Source of the DNA: CADEED01 sp964444835
Lineage (GTDB): Bacteria; Pseudomonadota; Gammaproteobacteria; Steroidobacterales; Steroidobacteraceae
DNA length: 64,000 nucleotides
Assembly: GCA_964444835.1 (NCBI GenBank)
Contig: CAYUIT010000001.1
Span: 124,001-188,000 of the forward strand
Direction: 5' to 3'
How positions within the stretch are numbered: the stretch's first letter is position 1; each line of letters begins with the position of its first letter. A program made the position numbers and the translations under genes. This document shows, piece by piece, positions 1 to 8,852 of the stretch. The notes under the pieces were generated by a model. That model saw only the letters and a list, made by a program, of their open reading frames with translations. It did no database searches and was not told the origin of the DNA.

Positions 1-936
1 GGGATAGAACGTGGCCTCACCTAACTGCCCACTGCGGGAGACCACCATGTCTGCGACGAAGCACAAACGATCGACGTGCGGCTCCAACGAACACAGCCGA
101 TTCGACAGCGCCGTGGGCAACATCGGGATCACGCGATTTGGGAAATAGACCGACGTGCCGCGTTCGCGCGCCGATGCATCGAGGGCCGTGCCGGCCCGGA
201 CGTAGTAACTGACATCAGCGATCGCCACTAACAAGCGGAAGCCACGCGGATGAGGCTCGGCATACACGGCGTCGTCGAAGTCGCGGGCGCTCTCGCCGTC
301 GATCGTGACGAGCGGCAGTCCGCGTACGTCGACGCGACGACTCGCCTCCTCGGGCGACACTTCTTGCCCGTACGCCTCTGCTTCGCGCAACGCTTCGGCG
401 GAGAATTCGGCTGGCAGCTCAAAGCGCGCGATGGCTGCCTCTGTCGCCATCTCCACGGGCCGCGCCGGATCGAGGCGCTTGACGACCTTGGCCTCAGACA
501 AAGCCCCGTCCGCGCCATACTTGGTGATCCGCGCGATCACCCAATCGCCGTCACGCGCGCCCGCCAATTCCGTGGGCGGCACGGCACAGCGAATCGATAG
601 GCGACGATCTGCAGAATGCACGAAGGGGCTGCGGCCCCGCAGTTCCACGGTGGCCAGAAACGCCGACGTGCCACGAGCGACAATTCGTTCGACCCGACCC
701 GAGTAGCGCCCGGTGCGATCTTGCACCACGCTGACTCGCACGCGATCGCCGTGCAACACACCGCTCATCTCCGGCGGCGGCAAGAAAACCGACTCCTCCA
801 TGCCCTCGACGCGCACGAAGCCGAACCCTGCGCGGTTGGCACTTACGACGCCCTCGACCGAGCGTGTCGCGTGCACACCGCCATGATGGCGAGCGGTATC
901 GGACTTGCGAGGCTGCGAGGGGCGATGTCGTTTCAA
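1..936 (-). CDS. rnr: Ribonuclease R, 3' part outside window
   Basis: Processive 3'-5' exoribonuclease of the RNase II/R family, degrading structured RNA in the cytoplasm. The first 312 codons are visible; the rest lies left of the window. A basic N-terminus is followed by cold-shock-type beta domains (about residues 25-160) and the start of the RNB domain, with the magnesium-binding aspartate motif TIDGESARDFDDAVY at residues 211-225. Further RNB sequence follows, including YFPNRVIPMLP. The frame has no ATG near its start. I chose TTG at 936-934 because GGAG lies six bases upstream. An in-frame TTG (948) and GTG (960) lie further upstream but have poorer ribosome sites. The gene follows the SDR at 1000-1800 on the same strand. 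The family call is secure; the start is inferred. Confidence 0.9.
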   Translation of the reverse strand, partial: MKRHRPSQPRKSDTARHHGGVHATRSVEGVVSANRAGFGFVRVEGMEESVFLPPPEMSGVLHGDRVRVSVVQDRTGRYSGRVERIVARGTSAFLATVELRGRSPFVHSADRRLSIRCAVPPTELAGARDGDWVIARITKYGADGALSEAKVVKRLDPARPVEMATEAAIARFELPAEFSAEALREAEAYGQEVSPEEASRRVDVRGLPLVTIDGESARDFDDAVYAEPHPRGFRLLVAIADVSYYVRAGTALDASARERGTSVYFPNRVIPMLPTALSNRLCSLEPHVDRLCFVADMVVSRSGQLGEATFYP

Positions 937-999
937 TTCATTCTCCAATCTTGTTAGCACCCGGAAGCTGCGACAGCCGTCGGCGTGCGCGCGGCCGCG

Positions 1000-1800
1000 T
1001 CAGGTCTTGGGCGGCGCGGCTGCTTTGAGTGCTGCGTTGATCTCAAACGGACTCGGATTACGCCGCAGCGTCAAGCCACCGTTGATCTGTAACACTTGCC
1101 CCGTCATGAAGCTCTCGTCCGTGGCAAGCCACAACGCAGCGTTAGCGACATCCTCGGACGTACCGATGCGGCCCAAGGGGTACTCTTTCAGGAACGTATC
1201 GAGCAGTCCGGGAAGCTGCGCTTCCTTTTGCGTCATCGGAGATTCGGTGAATCCGGGCGCAATGGAATTGATACGAATGCCCTTCGAACCGAACTCGTTG
1301 GCGAAACAGCGTACCAGCGCATCCGTGGCTGCTTTGGTCGCGATGTAAGCGGCGTGATGGTACAGCAGCGCGTACACCGACGCTGAGGAAATCGTGATGA
1401 TCGACCCACCACCCAATTTGCTCATCTGGCTCACGAACGCCTGCAGGAAGAAGTACGGCCCCTTGAATTGCAGCGCGGCGATCTTGTCGAGTTGCTCCTC
1501 GCTCGTATCGAGGAGCTTGGCGAGCAAGCCCCAGCCCGTGCAATTCACAGCGACATCAAGCCGTCCATAGTCGCGCACGGCTTGCGCCGCCAAGGCATCG
1601 ACCTGAGATTTCTTCGTGATATCGCACAATGCGTAGCTGCCTTGTAACTCGGCCGCGAGCGCCGCGAGCGGCTGCTCATGCCGTCCCGCGACGACCACCT
1701 TCGCGCCCTCCGCCGCAAATCGCCGCGCGATCACCTGGCCCATATTGCCCTGACCGGCAGCGCCGAGTACGACGGCCACTTTCCCCTCGAGTCTCTTCAT
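1000..1800 (-). CDS. SDR family NAD(P)-dependent oxidoreductase
   Basis: Classical short-chain dehydrogenase/reductase of 266 residues, a soluble enzyme that oxidises or reduces a hydroxyl/keto group with NAD(P)(H). The Rossmann glycine motif is slightly unusual (VVLGAAGQGNMG). The catalytic Tyr-Lys pair is seen in YIATK, with an upstream serine in ISSAS. The C-terminus carries the family pattern around INGGLTLRRNP. The start ATG has AAAGG upstream. It lies 36 bases downstream of the VOC gene on the same strand, so the two may be cotranscribed. The substrate cannot be told from sequence. Confidence 0.85.
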   Translation of the reverse strand: MKRLEGKVAVVLGAAGQGNMGQVIARRFAAEGAKVVVAGRHEQPLAALAAELQGSYALCDITKKSQVDALAAQAVRDYGRLDVAVNCTGWGLLAKLLDTSEEQLDKIAALQFKGPYFFLQAFVSQMSKLGGGSIITISSASVYALLYHHAAYIATKAATDALVRCFANEFGSKGIRINSIAPGFTESPMTQKEAQLPGLLDTFLKEYPLGRIGTSEDVANAALWLATDESFMTGQVLQINGGLTLRRNPSPFEINAALKAAAPPKT

Positions 1801-1836
1801 TGCTTGTGCCTTTCTTGATTGGCGAATTCGCGGTGC

Positions 1837-2358
1837 TCAGCGAGTAGTTAGGCGACGGACGGGATCACGGCCGTCCCAGTCGATACTCTTGCGTTTGACG
1901 TAGGCGTAGAACTTGGCGAGCCCCTCGCGCGGCTCATAACACTCAATCATGTGGCCGAGGTCCGCGCGACGATCAACCATCGCGAACTCCGTGCCGTCGG
2001 CAGTCGTCGCCTCGAGCGCGATCGCGTAGCCCTGCGACCGCGCCTCAGCGAGCGCGATCGGCAGCGAGTCGACGAACAATGCAACGTGGTGCAACCCGGA
2101 CTGGTCGCGCGCGTACATGTCGCGCAACGCGGACGGTTCATCGCCGTGCTGGCATATCAGCTCCACCATCACCTCGCCCGCTTGGCCGTAGGCCGAAGTG
2201 TGATCGAACGCGCGAGGTCGGCCGCGATGCACAGACCGGGTCAACGGCACATGCTCGAACAAGAAGAACGGCCCCCAGCCAAACTCGCGTGCATACTGGG
2301 CAGCCGCCGCCGCAGGATCGGGCACGTGGTAGGCAATCTGGACAATGGGCAGTTTCAT
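1837..2358 (-). CDS. VOC (glyoxalase/bleomycin-resistance fold) family protein
   Basis: A 173-residue vicinal-oxygen-chelate protein. It opens with IVQIAYHVPDPAAAAAQYAREFGWGP-type sequence, typical of the first beta-alpha-beta-beta-beta module, and a second module contains LHHVALFVDSL and a C-terminal GHMIECYEP. The His (IAYH, LHHV) and Glu (MVELI, MIECY) residues are the usual metal ligands. Family members include methylmalonyl-CoA epimerases, lyases and dioxygenases, so the reaction is open. It is the first gene of a short minus-strand run with the SDR at 1000-1800. A copy of the CTAACAA heptamer sits immediately upstream of the start codon (2364-2370). Confidence 0.8.
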   Translation of the reverse strand: MKLPIVQIAYHVPDPAAAAAQYAREFGWGPFFLFEHVPLTRSVHRGRPRAFDHTSAYGQAGEVMVELICQHGDEPSALRDMYARDQSGLHHVALFVDSLPIALAEARSQGYAIALEATTADGTEFAMVDRRADLGHMIECYEPREGLAKFYAYVKRKSIDWDGRDPVRRLTTR

Positions 2359-2491
2359 AGCAGTTGTTAGTGGTTGAACGCGAGGCAGTTACCGCGGTCT
2401 GGCGCGGTGCCCCACGCAAGCCGATGCAATGTATCGGTAAATGGGCCAGCACCGCCATCGCGTACGAGCGCACGGAATCGTCTGCCGTGGA

Positions 2492-2520
2492 TTGACAGGC
2501 CGCGGGGTGAAACGTACATT
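2492..2520 (+). promoter_or_regulatory. Sigma-70 promoter of tRNA-Leu
   Basis: A perfect -35 box TTGACA (2492-2497), a 17-base spacer and a -10-like TACATT (2515-2520) lie directly before the tRNA. The following GC-rich stretch (GCGCCCTCCC) resembles the discriminator of stable-RNA promoters under stringent control. Transcription would start near 2527. The boxes are seen directly; stringent control is inferred. Confidence 0.7.
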
Positions 2521-2535
2521 TCCGCGCCCTCCCGA

Positions 2536-2620
<85 letters not shown>

Positions 2621-2625
2621 GAATT

Positions 2626-2643
2626 CCCCTTAAACTCAAGGGG
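2626..2643 (+). terminator. Hairpin just after tRNA-Leu, probable terminator
   Basis: CCCCTT (2626-2631) and AAGGGG (2638-2643) form a six-pair stem with a six-base loop, six bases after the tRNA CCA end. The following T-tract is poor (TTACTAGCGTTGTTTT), so termination strength is uncertain. Confidence 0.5.
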
Positions 2644-2714
2644 TTACTAGCGTTGTTTTGGATAAACTCTAGGTCGCGTCGGCACTTACCAACTGTTGCA
2701 TCCCGTCCGGATCC

Positions 2715-3150
2715 TTGGGCGAGCGCCTCAAACTTGAACCCGACGCGCACCTCGCGCGTCCGAGGTGAACCAAACCCCTCGAACACGTTTGCGAACGGCA
2801 CGTCGCTACGCTGCGTGCGCTAGAGCTCGTCGGTCAGATTTCGGCCAATCAGCTCCACGTACCAGTTCGACGTACCAGTTCGCGCTCGACGCGGTCCAGC
2901 GCAAAGTGGCATTCATCACGGTCGAGGCTTCATCGAAGTTGTGCGTTTAGTCGATGCTGAGCGGGAAAATGATGCGTGACCGATAGGCCAATTCGACGCG
3001 ACCTCGCAGGGAACCACCGAGGGCAGCCGTATTGAGATTCAGGCCGAGGACCCCGCTCCACTCGGGCGACAACGGCAACGGCGTGCCCGCCAAGTCGCGG
3101 CGGTTCGAGGGCGATACGAAATTCTCGAGCTCCGTGTCGCAGCAGCGCAT
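2715..3150 (-). pseudogene. Decayed C-terminal remnant of a TonB-dependent receptor
   Basis: On the minus strand the translation resembles the last beta strands of a TonB-dependent outer-membrane receptor. It contains LPLSPEWSGVLGLNL, a YRSRI strand, VMNATLRW, VELIGRNLTDE and a final VPFANVFEGFGSPRTREVRVG segment. It cannot be expressed whole. There is a TAA at 2949-2947, a TAG at 2822-2820 and a frameshift from a 13-bp tandem duplication (2857-2882). The N-terminal plug and most of the barrel are missing, and no terminal stop remains where the family ends. It occupies the space between tRNA-Leu and the MFS gene at 3248. Boundaries are approximate. Confidence 0.8.
2857..2882. repeat. 13-bp perfect tandem duplication inside the receptor pseudogene
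   Basis: ACGTACCAGTTCG occurs at 2857-2869 and again at 2870-2882 with no gap. Removing one copy restores the receptor-like frame (NWYVELIGRNLTDE on the minus strand), so the duplication is one of the inactivating lesions. Confidence 0.9.
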
Positions 3151-3247
3151 CCCAATTCTCCGCCTCCGATAATTTTGTCGATAGCGATCCTATTTTTCTT
3201 TTTCTAACACTTGTTTTCTCTCTCGGATATTTCGCCGGCGGAGCGGC

Positions 3248-4534
3248 CTACTTCGATTCGGCGCCACGCACCCGGCGTCGCAGCACAGAGGATGCGACCA
3301 GCGTGATGACTGCCATACCGCCGACCAGCAGCAAGAGACTCAGGGCCAAGGCATTGGCGCCATGGCCGAGGGACAGATTCATGGCGGCAACGACGTACGG
3401 GCCCAACCCAAGACCGAGCCCGATGCTGAGACATGTTTGTAACGACGCCGCGAGCGCGCGCGTGCGGTCCGAGACGAAGTCTTGCATCGTCACGGCGACC
3501 GCCACGTACGCCACATTCGCGACAACCTGCCAGACTGCGAAAGCTGCAATCGCTGCAGGAGCGATCGGCAATAGCAGCAACAGTGATGCACCGAGCAACC
3601 CAACAGCGCAGCCTTGAATAACGCCGATTCGGCCTACGACGCCGCCACGAACGTGAGCGCGATCGGACAACCATCCGCCGACCCAGGCCCCCACGACGCC
3701 GGCAAACAGTGCTGCAGCGCCAATGGCCTGACCCGCCTCACTGACCTCCAAGGCAAAGCTTCGCGTCAGCAACGCAGTCTGCCAAGTGGTGTAGCTGAAG
3801 TCGGCGAAGGCAATCGAACTGCCCGTGATTAGCACCAGTACGATGGTCGCACGCAGTGTCCATAACTCCGCCACCCGCTGCTCTGCCGAAAGCGCGCCGC
3901 TTGTCAGGCGCGGCGGCTCGCGATACGCAAGCAATAAGGGCATCAGTGCTACGCCTAGCAGCGCGAACAGCAGCACCACCTGGCGCCATGGCGTAAGCAC
4001 ACCTAACAAGGGCACGGACCCCAAGGCACCCGCCTCGAATACGCCTAACAACCAACCACCCCCGGAGAACGCCACCGAAGTACCGAGCGTGGCACCAAAA
4101 TAGAAAGCACCGATCGCCAGTCCGCGGCGGCGTGGCTCCACGTAGCTGCACAGCAATGAGATCCCGGCGGGTGCCAGTACGGCCTCCCCAAGCCCCACCA
4201 TAGCGCGCGCGATGAACAGTCCTGAATACGTGCTCGCCATGGCAAACGCAAACGAGCCGAGCGTCCACAAAGCAACACCGCCAACGATGAGGTTGCGGCG
4301 ATTGGCCCGATCTGCGAACCATCCACTCAGGAGTGTCGCACCGACATAGGTCAGCGCAAACGCAGTCTGCAACGTGCCAAACTGCAGATCGGAAATCGCG
4401 ACATCCTTGCGAATCGCATCGATGAGCACAGACGGCAGGAAGCGATGCACGAAAGACAGAATGGAAGCTAGCGTCAGCGCCGAGACGAACAGCACGACCG
4501 ATGCCCGGCTTGGCGCAAACGACTCATGAGACAC
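3248..4534 (-). CDS. MFS transporter (spinster/sugar-phosphate-like)
   Basis: Twelve-helix major facilitator superfamily permease of the inner membrane. The loop-2 motif is recognisable as GWFADRANRRNLIVGG, helix 4 begins FIARAMVGLGEAVLAPAG, and the second half repeats the pattern at GGWLSDRAHVRGG. I placed the start at GTG 4534 because GGAG lies six bases upstream. An in-frame ATG at 4609 would add a basic, non-hydrophobic 25-residue leader with no ribosome site. It is divergent from the M81 hydrolase at 4662 and so probably imports or exports a substrate of that cluster; this is inference. Confidence 0.85.
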   Translation of the reverse strand: MSHESFAPSRASVVLFVSALTLASILSFVHRFLPSVLIDAIRKDVAISDLQFGTLQTAFALTYVGATLLSGWFADRANRRNLIVGGVALWTLGSFAFAMASTYSGLFIARAMVGLGEAVLAPAGISLLCSYVEPRRRGLAIGAFYFGATLGTSVAFSGGGWLLGVFEAGALGSVPLLGVLTPWRQVVLLFALLGVALMPLLLAYREPPRLTSGALSAEQRVAELWTLRATIVLVLITGSSIAFADFSYTTWQTALLTRSFALEVSEAGQAIGAAALFAGVVGAWVGGWLSDRAHVRGGVVGRIGVIQGCAVGLLGASLLLLLPIAPAAIAAFAVWQVVANVAYVAVAVTMQDFVSDRTRALAASLQTCLSIGLGLGLGPYVVAAMNLSLGHGANALALSLLLLVGGMAVITLVASSVLRRRVRGAESK

Positions 4535-4661
4535 GGGGGGCTCCAGATTCAGGCGCAGAGCGCGCACGCGACCGTACCGCCGCGCGTGACTTGCCAAATC
4601 AGAAAACATACTCGACGATGCCGCCAGCGGGTGTCAACTCGCGGCACGGCTACAATCAACC

Positions 4662-6125
4662 ATGAAACTCTTCGTCGCGAGCCTCATCGCTGAGGTGAAC
4701 AGTTTCTCCGGAACGCCGACGGGCCTCGAGGCATTCCGTCGCGAGGGCATTCGCCGCGGCCCACACGATGACGCGAACCCAGCCGGCATCCGGCCCATCC
4801 TCGCAGCCGTGCGCGACGTCGCTGAAGCCGAGGGCTGGGAGGTTACTGAGGGCCTATGTGCAGCGGCGCCGCCGCTCGGTCCGGTGGTCCAATCTGCCTA
4901 CGAATGGTTGCGCGACGAAATCCTGGACGATCTGCGCAAGGTGTCGCCAGTCGATGCGGTCGTGTTGCTGCTACACGGCGCCATGATCGCCGAGCGGTGC
5001 GATGACTGCGAAGGCGACTTGTTAGCCGCGATTCGCGCTCATGTGGGGCCCGACGTCCCGATTGGCGTGGAATTGGACTTGCATTGCCATCTCACGGAGC
5101 GCATGTGCGCCGCGACCAGTCTCCTGGTGGCCTACCACGAGTATCCCCACACAGATATCGCGGAGCGAGCGGCAGCCGTCACGCGCTTGACGATCGCTGC
5201 CGCGCACGGCCGCATTCAGCCCGTGCTCGCCGTGCACGACTGCCGCATGGTGGGTTTGTGGCCCACGACACGTCAACCGATGCGTGGCTTCGTGGATCAC
5301 CTCAAAAGCTTGGAAGGTCGCGATGGCGTGTTGTCTGTGTCGCTCGCGCACGGCTTCGCGTACGGCGACGTTCCGGAAGCCGGCGCAAAGCTGTGGGTGA
5401 TTAGTGATGGGGATCGCGCAGGTGCCAGACGCGTTGCCGAGCGCCTCGGGCAGCAATTCTGGCAGATGCGCGAGGCAGTATCAGTGCGAGCCACTCCGCT
5501 GCAGCAAGCCATCGAACAGATTCCGCCCACGTCGGGCCGGCCACTCGCGCTAGCCGATATCGCAGACAATCCGGGCGGAGGCGCGCACGCGGACAGCACG
5601 TACATCCTTGAGGCGTTGCTGCGCCGCGGCCTTGGCGGCGTCGCCGTGGGCGGCATCTGGGATCCCGGCGCCGTGCAAATCTGTCGGGACGCCGGCAGCG
5701 GTTCACGGTTGTTAGTACGGGTCGGTGGAAAATCCGGCCCGGCCGCTGGCCATCCACTTGATATCCAGGCAACCGTCCGGGCGATCCGCGAGGATCATTG
5801 GCAATCAGATTTCGGCGAGAGATCGCCCTTGGGGCCATCGGCCTGGCTAACGACTGATTGCGGCATCGACATCGTGTTGATCTCGCGCTGTCAGCAAGTG
5901 CTTGGTCGCGAAATGTTCGAGGGTTTAGGGATCTCGCTGGAGCGCTTGCACGCCATCGTGGTGAAATCCACGCAGCATTTTCAAGCCGACTTCGGGCCGG
6001 TCATTGGGGGCGTTGTGCATGTCGATACGCCTGGCTTATTGCGCACCGACTTCGAGAACATCGCGTTTGCGCGGCGGAGCCTGAATTTTTGGCCGAGAGT
6101 CGCGGATCCATTCACGAACACATGA
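4662..6125 (+). CDS. M81 family metallopeptidase (MlrC/microcystinase C-like)
   Basis: A 487-residue cytoplasmic protein of the MlrC family, zinc hydrolases best known for cleaving linearised microcystin, though most members act on unknown peptides or amides. The N-terminus has the family opening KLFVASLIAEVNSFSGTPTG. The metal region is around ELDLHCHLTERM and AYHEYPHTD. ADIADNPGGGAHADST is a conserved family block, and the C-terminal MlrC domain follows from about residue 300. The start ATG is 52 bases from the MFS start on the other strand. It opens a block of N-acyl/amide hydrolases and is convergent with the M20 gene. Confidence 0.88.
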   Translation: MKLFVASLIAEVNSFSGTPTGLEAFRREGIRRGPHDDANPAGIRPILAAVRDVAEAEGWEVTEGLCAAAPPLGPVVQSAYEWLRDEILDDLRKVSPVDAVVLLLHGAMIAERCDDCEGDLLAAIRAHVGPDVPIGVELDLHCHLTERMCAATSLLVAYHEYPHTDIAERAAAVTRLTIAAAHGRIQPVLAVHDCRMVGLWPTTRQPMRGFVDHLKSLEGRDGVLSVSLAHGFAYGDVPEAGAKLWVISDGDRAGARRVAERLGQQFWQMREAVSVRATPLQQAIEQIPPTSGRPLALADIADNPGGGAHADSTYILEALLRRGLGGVAVGGIWDPGAVQICRDAGSGSRLLVRVGGKSGPAAGHPLDIQATVRAIREDHWQSDFGERSPLGPSAWLTTDCGIDIVLISRCQQVLGREMFEGLGISLERLHAIVVKSTQHFQADFGPVIGGVVHVDTPGLLRTDFENIAFARRSLNFWPRVADPFTNT

Positions 6126-6144
6126 TGCGGCGACAGCACCGTGC

Positions 6145-7338
6145 TCAAACGGCGCGCGGCAGCGCAGCCTGTACGAGCCGCACCCATACCGTGGCACCAA
6201 TCGGGATCAAGGCGTCATTGAAATCGTAGGTGGTGTTGTGCAGCGTGCACGGGCCAAGCGCATGGCCTGCGGCGCGGTGCGAACCCGTGCCGTTGCCAAT
6301 GAGAAAATAAGCACCGCGCTTCACCTCCAAGAAGGAGGCGAAGTCTTCCGCGGTCATGGGCGGCGCGATCGCATGCACCGCGTCGGGGCCCGCCATATCG
6401 CGTAGCACATCACGCACCAACGCCGCCTCTGCCGGCGTGTTCACCGTGGGCGGACAGGAGCGAACGAATTCGACTTCCGCTTCGGCCCCACTTGCTACTG
6501 CGAAATGGCTGGCGATTTCGCGGATGCGCCGTTCGATCAAATCGGTGATCGCAGCCGAATACGTTCTGACAGAGCCACTGACGCTTGCGTCGTCGGGAAT
6601 GACGTGCAGCGTTTCGCCGGCGTGAACGTTCGTCACTGACACGACCGCAGCGTCCTGTGCGGGCACGTTGCGCGACACAATGGTTTGCAGCGCAAGCGTC
6701 ACTTGCGCTGCGACGGGCACTGGATCGACTGCGAGATGCGGCAACGCGGCGTGGCCGCCGCGGCCGCGAATGCGCACGCGAAACTCGTTGATGGCAGCCA
6801 TCATGGGCCCGGCGTTTACGGCGAACGTGCCCACGGGGAGGTCGGGCCAGTTGTGCGCCGCGAAGATCGCTTCCATCGGAAAGCGTTCGAAAAGTCCGTC
6901 GTCGATCATGCGACGCGCGCCACCGTCGCCCTCTTCCGCCGGCTGAAAGACCAAATACACCGTACCATCGAAGTGCCGCGTGCGAGCCAGCTGACGAGCC
7001 GCCGCCAATAGCATCGTGGTGTGGCCGTCATGGCCACACGCATGCATGCGACCCGCGTGGCGACTGGCGTGCGCGAATTGATTCGTCTCGGTAATCGGCA
7101 GTGCGTCCATGTCGGCGCGCAGGCCAATTGCCTTAGAGCTGCGCCCCGCCCGCAACACACCGACGACGCCTGTACCGCCGATTCCGCGGTGCACTTCGAT
7201 GCCAGCTTGCGTCAAGCACTCTGCGACGAGGGCTGCGGTTCGATGCTCCTCGAACGCGAGTTCCGGATGCGCATGGATATCGCGTCGAAGCGCGACAAAC
7301 TCGGCTGTCTCGGCCGCACTGAATTCTACGAGTCGCAT
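6145..7338 (-). CDS. M20 family amidohydrolase (N-acyl amino acid/hippurate hydrolase type)
   Basis: A 397-residue dizinc hydrolase of the M20D group, which removes acyl groups from N-acyl amino acids. Visible metal-site motifs are GLRADMDALPI and HACGHDGHTTMLL. The catalytic glutamate region is FQPAEEGDGGARRM, and the dimerisation domain lies around residues 180-290. The start has a strong site, GGAGG six bases before ATG. It is divergent from the class III aminotransferase at 7455, and the 116-base space between them holds one of the shared palindromes (7395-7411). The likely role is release of free amino acids from amides for the neighbouring enzymes. Confidence 0.88.
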   Translation of the reverse strand: MRLVEFSAAETAEFVALRRDIHAHPELAFEEHRTAALVAECLTQAGIEVHRGIGGTGVVGVLRAGRSSKAIGLRADMDALPITETNQFAHASRHAGRMHACGHDGHTTMLLAAARQLARTRHFDGTVYLVFQPAEEGDGGARRMIDDGLFERFPMEAIFAAHNWPDLPVGTFAVNAGPMMAAINEFRVRIRGRGGHAALPHLAVDPVPVAAQVTLALQTIVSRNVPAQDAAVVSVTNVHAGETLHVIPDDASVSGSVRTYSAAITDLIERRIREIASHFAVASGAEAEVEFVRSCPPTVNTPAEAALVRDVLRDMAGPDAVHAIAPPMTAEDFASFLEVKRGAYFLIGNGTGSHRAAGHALGPCTLHNTTYDFNDALIPIGATVWVRLVQAALPRAV

Positions 7339-7394
7339 GATCGCCTCCCCCGCCTCCGCAGGGCCTCCAATCGACGATACAACTTGCCAAGGCG

Positions 7395-7411
7395 TTTTCC
7401 AATCGAGAAAA
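7395..7411. promoter_or_regulatory. Shared 17-bp palindrome, copy 1 (putative XRE-cupin operator)
   Basis: TTTTCCAATCGAGAAAA lies between the divergent M20 and aminotransferase genes, 57 bases before one start and 44 before the other. It matches TTTTC-N7-GAAAA exactly, as does the copy at 12540-12556. A near copy lies at 14684-14700. Confidence 0.6.
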
Positions 7412-7454
7412 TCGGCGCTTACCGAGGCCCATCCACCATGCTCAGAGCCATCCC

Positions 7455-8852
7455 ATGACGTCAGCCGGCCTCGAAGAGCGCGACCGCCGCTCGCTCCTAC
7501 ACCCCTTCACGCGCGTGCGCGATTACGCCGCCGGTCACAGCGCGCAGCCATTTGTCGCAATGAAAGGCCACGGAGTATTCGTCGGCGATCAAGACGGCAA
7601 CGAGTGTATCGACGGATTCTCCGGACTGTATTGCGTCAACGTGGGCTATGGCGAGCAACGGATCGTCGCCGCCATCGAATCCCAGTTGCGGGAGTTGGCG
7701 TTCTTCCATTCGTTCGCCGGAGCCACGAACTCGCCCGCCATCGAGCTCGGCGAGAAGCTGCTGCAGATCGCGGGCCCCGCATACCACAAAGTGTTCTTCG
7801 GTCTGTCGGGCTCGGACGCAAACGAGACCCAAGTGAAGCTCGCTTGGTACTACAACAACGTGCTGGGCAGACCAGAGAAAAAGAAAATCATCGCTCGGGA
7901 GCGTGGCTATCACGGCGGCACGATCTTCGCGGGCAGCCTGACGGGCCTGCCGGTGTATCACCATGGTTTCGATTTGGTCCGCAGCCACATCAAGCACACG
8001 TTAGCGCCAGATCCGTTTTGGGCTGAGGAGCGTGACGTCACGACGTTCGTCCGCCGTTGCGCCGACGAACTCGACCGCCTGATCCACGCAGAAGGCCCGC
8101 ACACCGTGGCGGCATTCATCGCGGAGCCCATGATTGGTGCTGGCGGCATCGTGCCGCCCCCACCGGGATATTGGGAGGCCATTCAGGCTGTTCTCCGCAA
8201 ACACGATGTCCTGTTGATTGCCGATGAAGTCGTCACGGCATTTGGTCGCGTCGGCCACATGCTGGCCAGCACCGAGTGGCGAATCGATGCTGACTTGATC
8301 ACGCTGGCCAAGGGTCTCACCAGCGCGTATTTGCCATTGTCCGCCGTGTTGGTCGGTGAACGCGTTTGGCGGGCACTGCAAGCCGGCACCGAGAGCCACG
8401 GTCTTTTCGGCCACGGGTACACATACACGGCGCACCCGACCTGCGCGGCCGCCGCACTCGCTAACATACGTGTCATCGAGGAGGACCAGCTCTGTGCTCA
8501 CGCTCGCGATGTAGGCAACTACCTACTCGCCCGTCTGCGTGACCGATTTTCGAGTCACTCGTTAGTCGGGGAAGTGCGTGGCGCAGGGCTGTTGCTCGCG
8601 GTCGAGTTCGTCGCACCGGGGTCACCGCGGCGTCGGCTGGCGCCCGAGTTCAAGTTCGCATCGCGGATCAATGCGCTCTGCCGCGAAGAAGGGCTACTCG
8701 CAAGAGCGATGCCGCACAATGACATCATCGGCCTCGCGCCGCCGCTGATTCTGTCGCGAAGCGAGGCGGATGCGGTGGTCGAGCGACTCGGGCGCGCTGT
8801 CGACCGCGCCACCGCAGAATTGCCGGCGCGTGTGTTGAGTGGAGCGCAATGA
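7455..8852 (+). CDS. Class III aminotransferase (omega-amino acid type)
   Basis: A PLP-dependent fold-type I enzyme of 465 residues that transfers an amino group, typically from omega-amino acids or diamines to pyruvate or oxoglutarate. The pattern IADEVVTAFGRVGHM gives the cofactor-binding Asp, and the PLP lysine is in ITLAKGLTSAYLPLSAV near residue 285. The GLFGHGYTYTAHP block is typical of the beta-alanine/pyruvate aminotransferase-like branch. The stop overlaps the PhzF start by four bases (ATGA), so both are translated together. A shared palindrome lies 44 bases upstream. The substrate is unknown. Confidence 0.9.
   Translation: MTSAGLEERDRRSLLHPFTRVRDYAAGHSAQPFVAMKGHGVFVGDQDGNECIDGFSGLYCVNVGYGEQRIVAAIESQLRELAFFHSFAGATNSPAIELGEKLLQIAGPAYHKVFFGLSGSDANETQVKLAWYYNNVLGRPEKKKIIARERGYHGGTIFAGSLTGLPVYHHGFDLVRSHIKHTLAPDPFWAEERDVTTFVRRCADELDRLIHAEGPHTVAAFIAEPMIGAGGIVPPPPGYWEAIQAVLRKHDVLLIADEVVTAFGRVGHMLASTEWRIDADLITLAKGLTSAYLPLSAVLVGERVWRALQAGTESHGLFGHGYTYTAHPTCAAAALANIRVIEEDQLCAHARDVGNYLLARLRDRFSSHSLVGEVRGAGLLLAVEFVAPGSPRRRLAPEFKFASRINALCREEGLLARAMPHNDIIGLAPPLILSRSEADAVVERLGRAVDRATAELPARVLSGAQ

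Noticed and set aside
2621..3247. Integrative element at tRNA-Leu
   Set aside because: No integrase, no relaxase and no second copy of the tRNA 3' end was seen, so only a decayed receptor is claimed.
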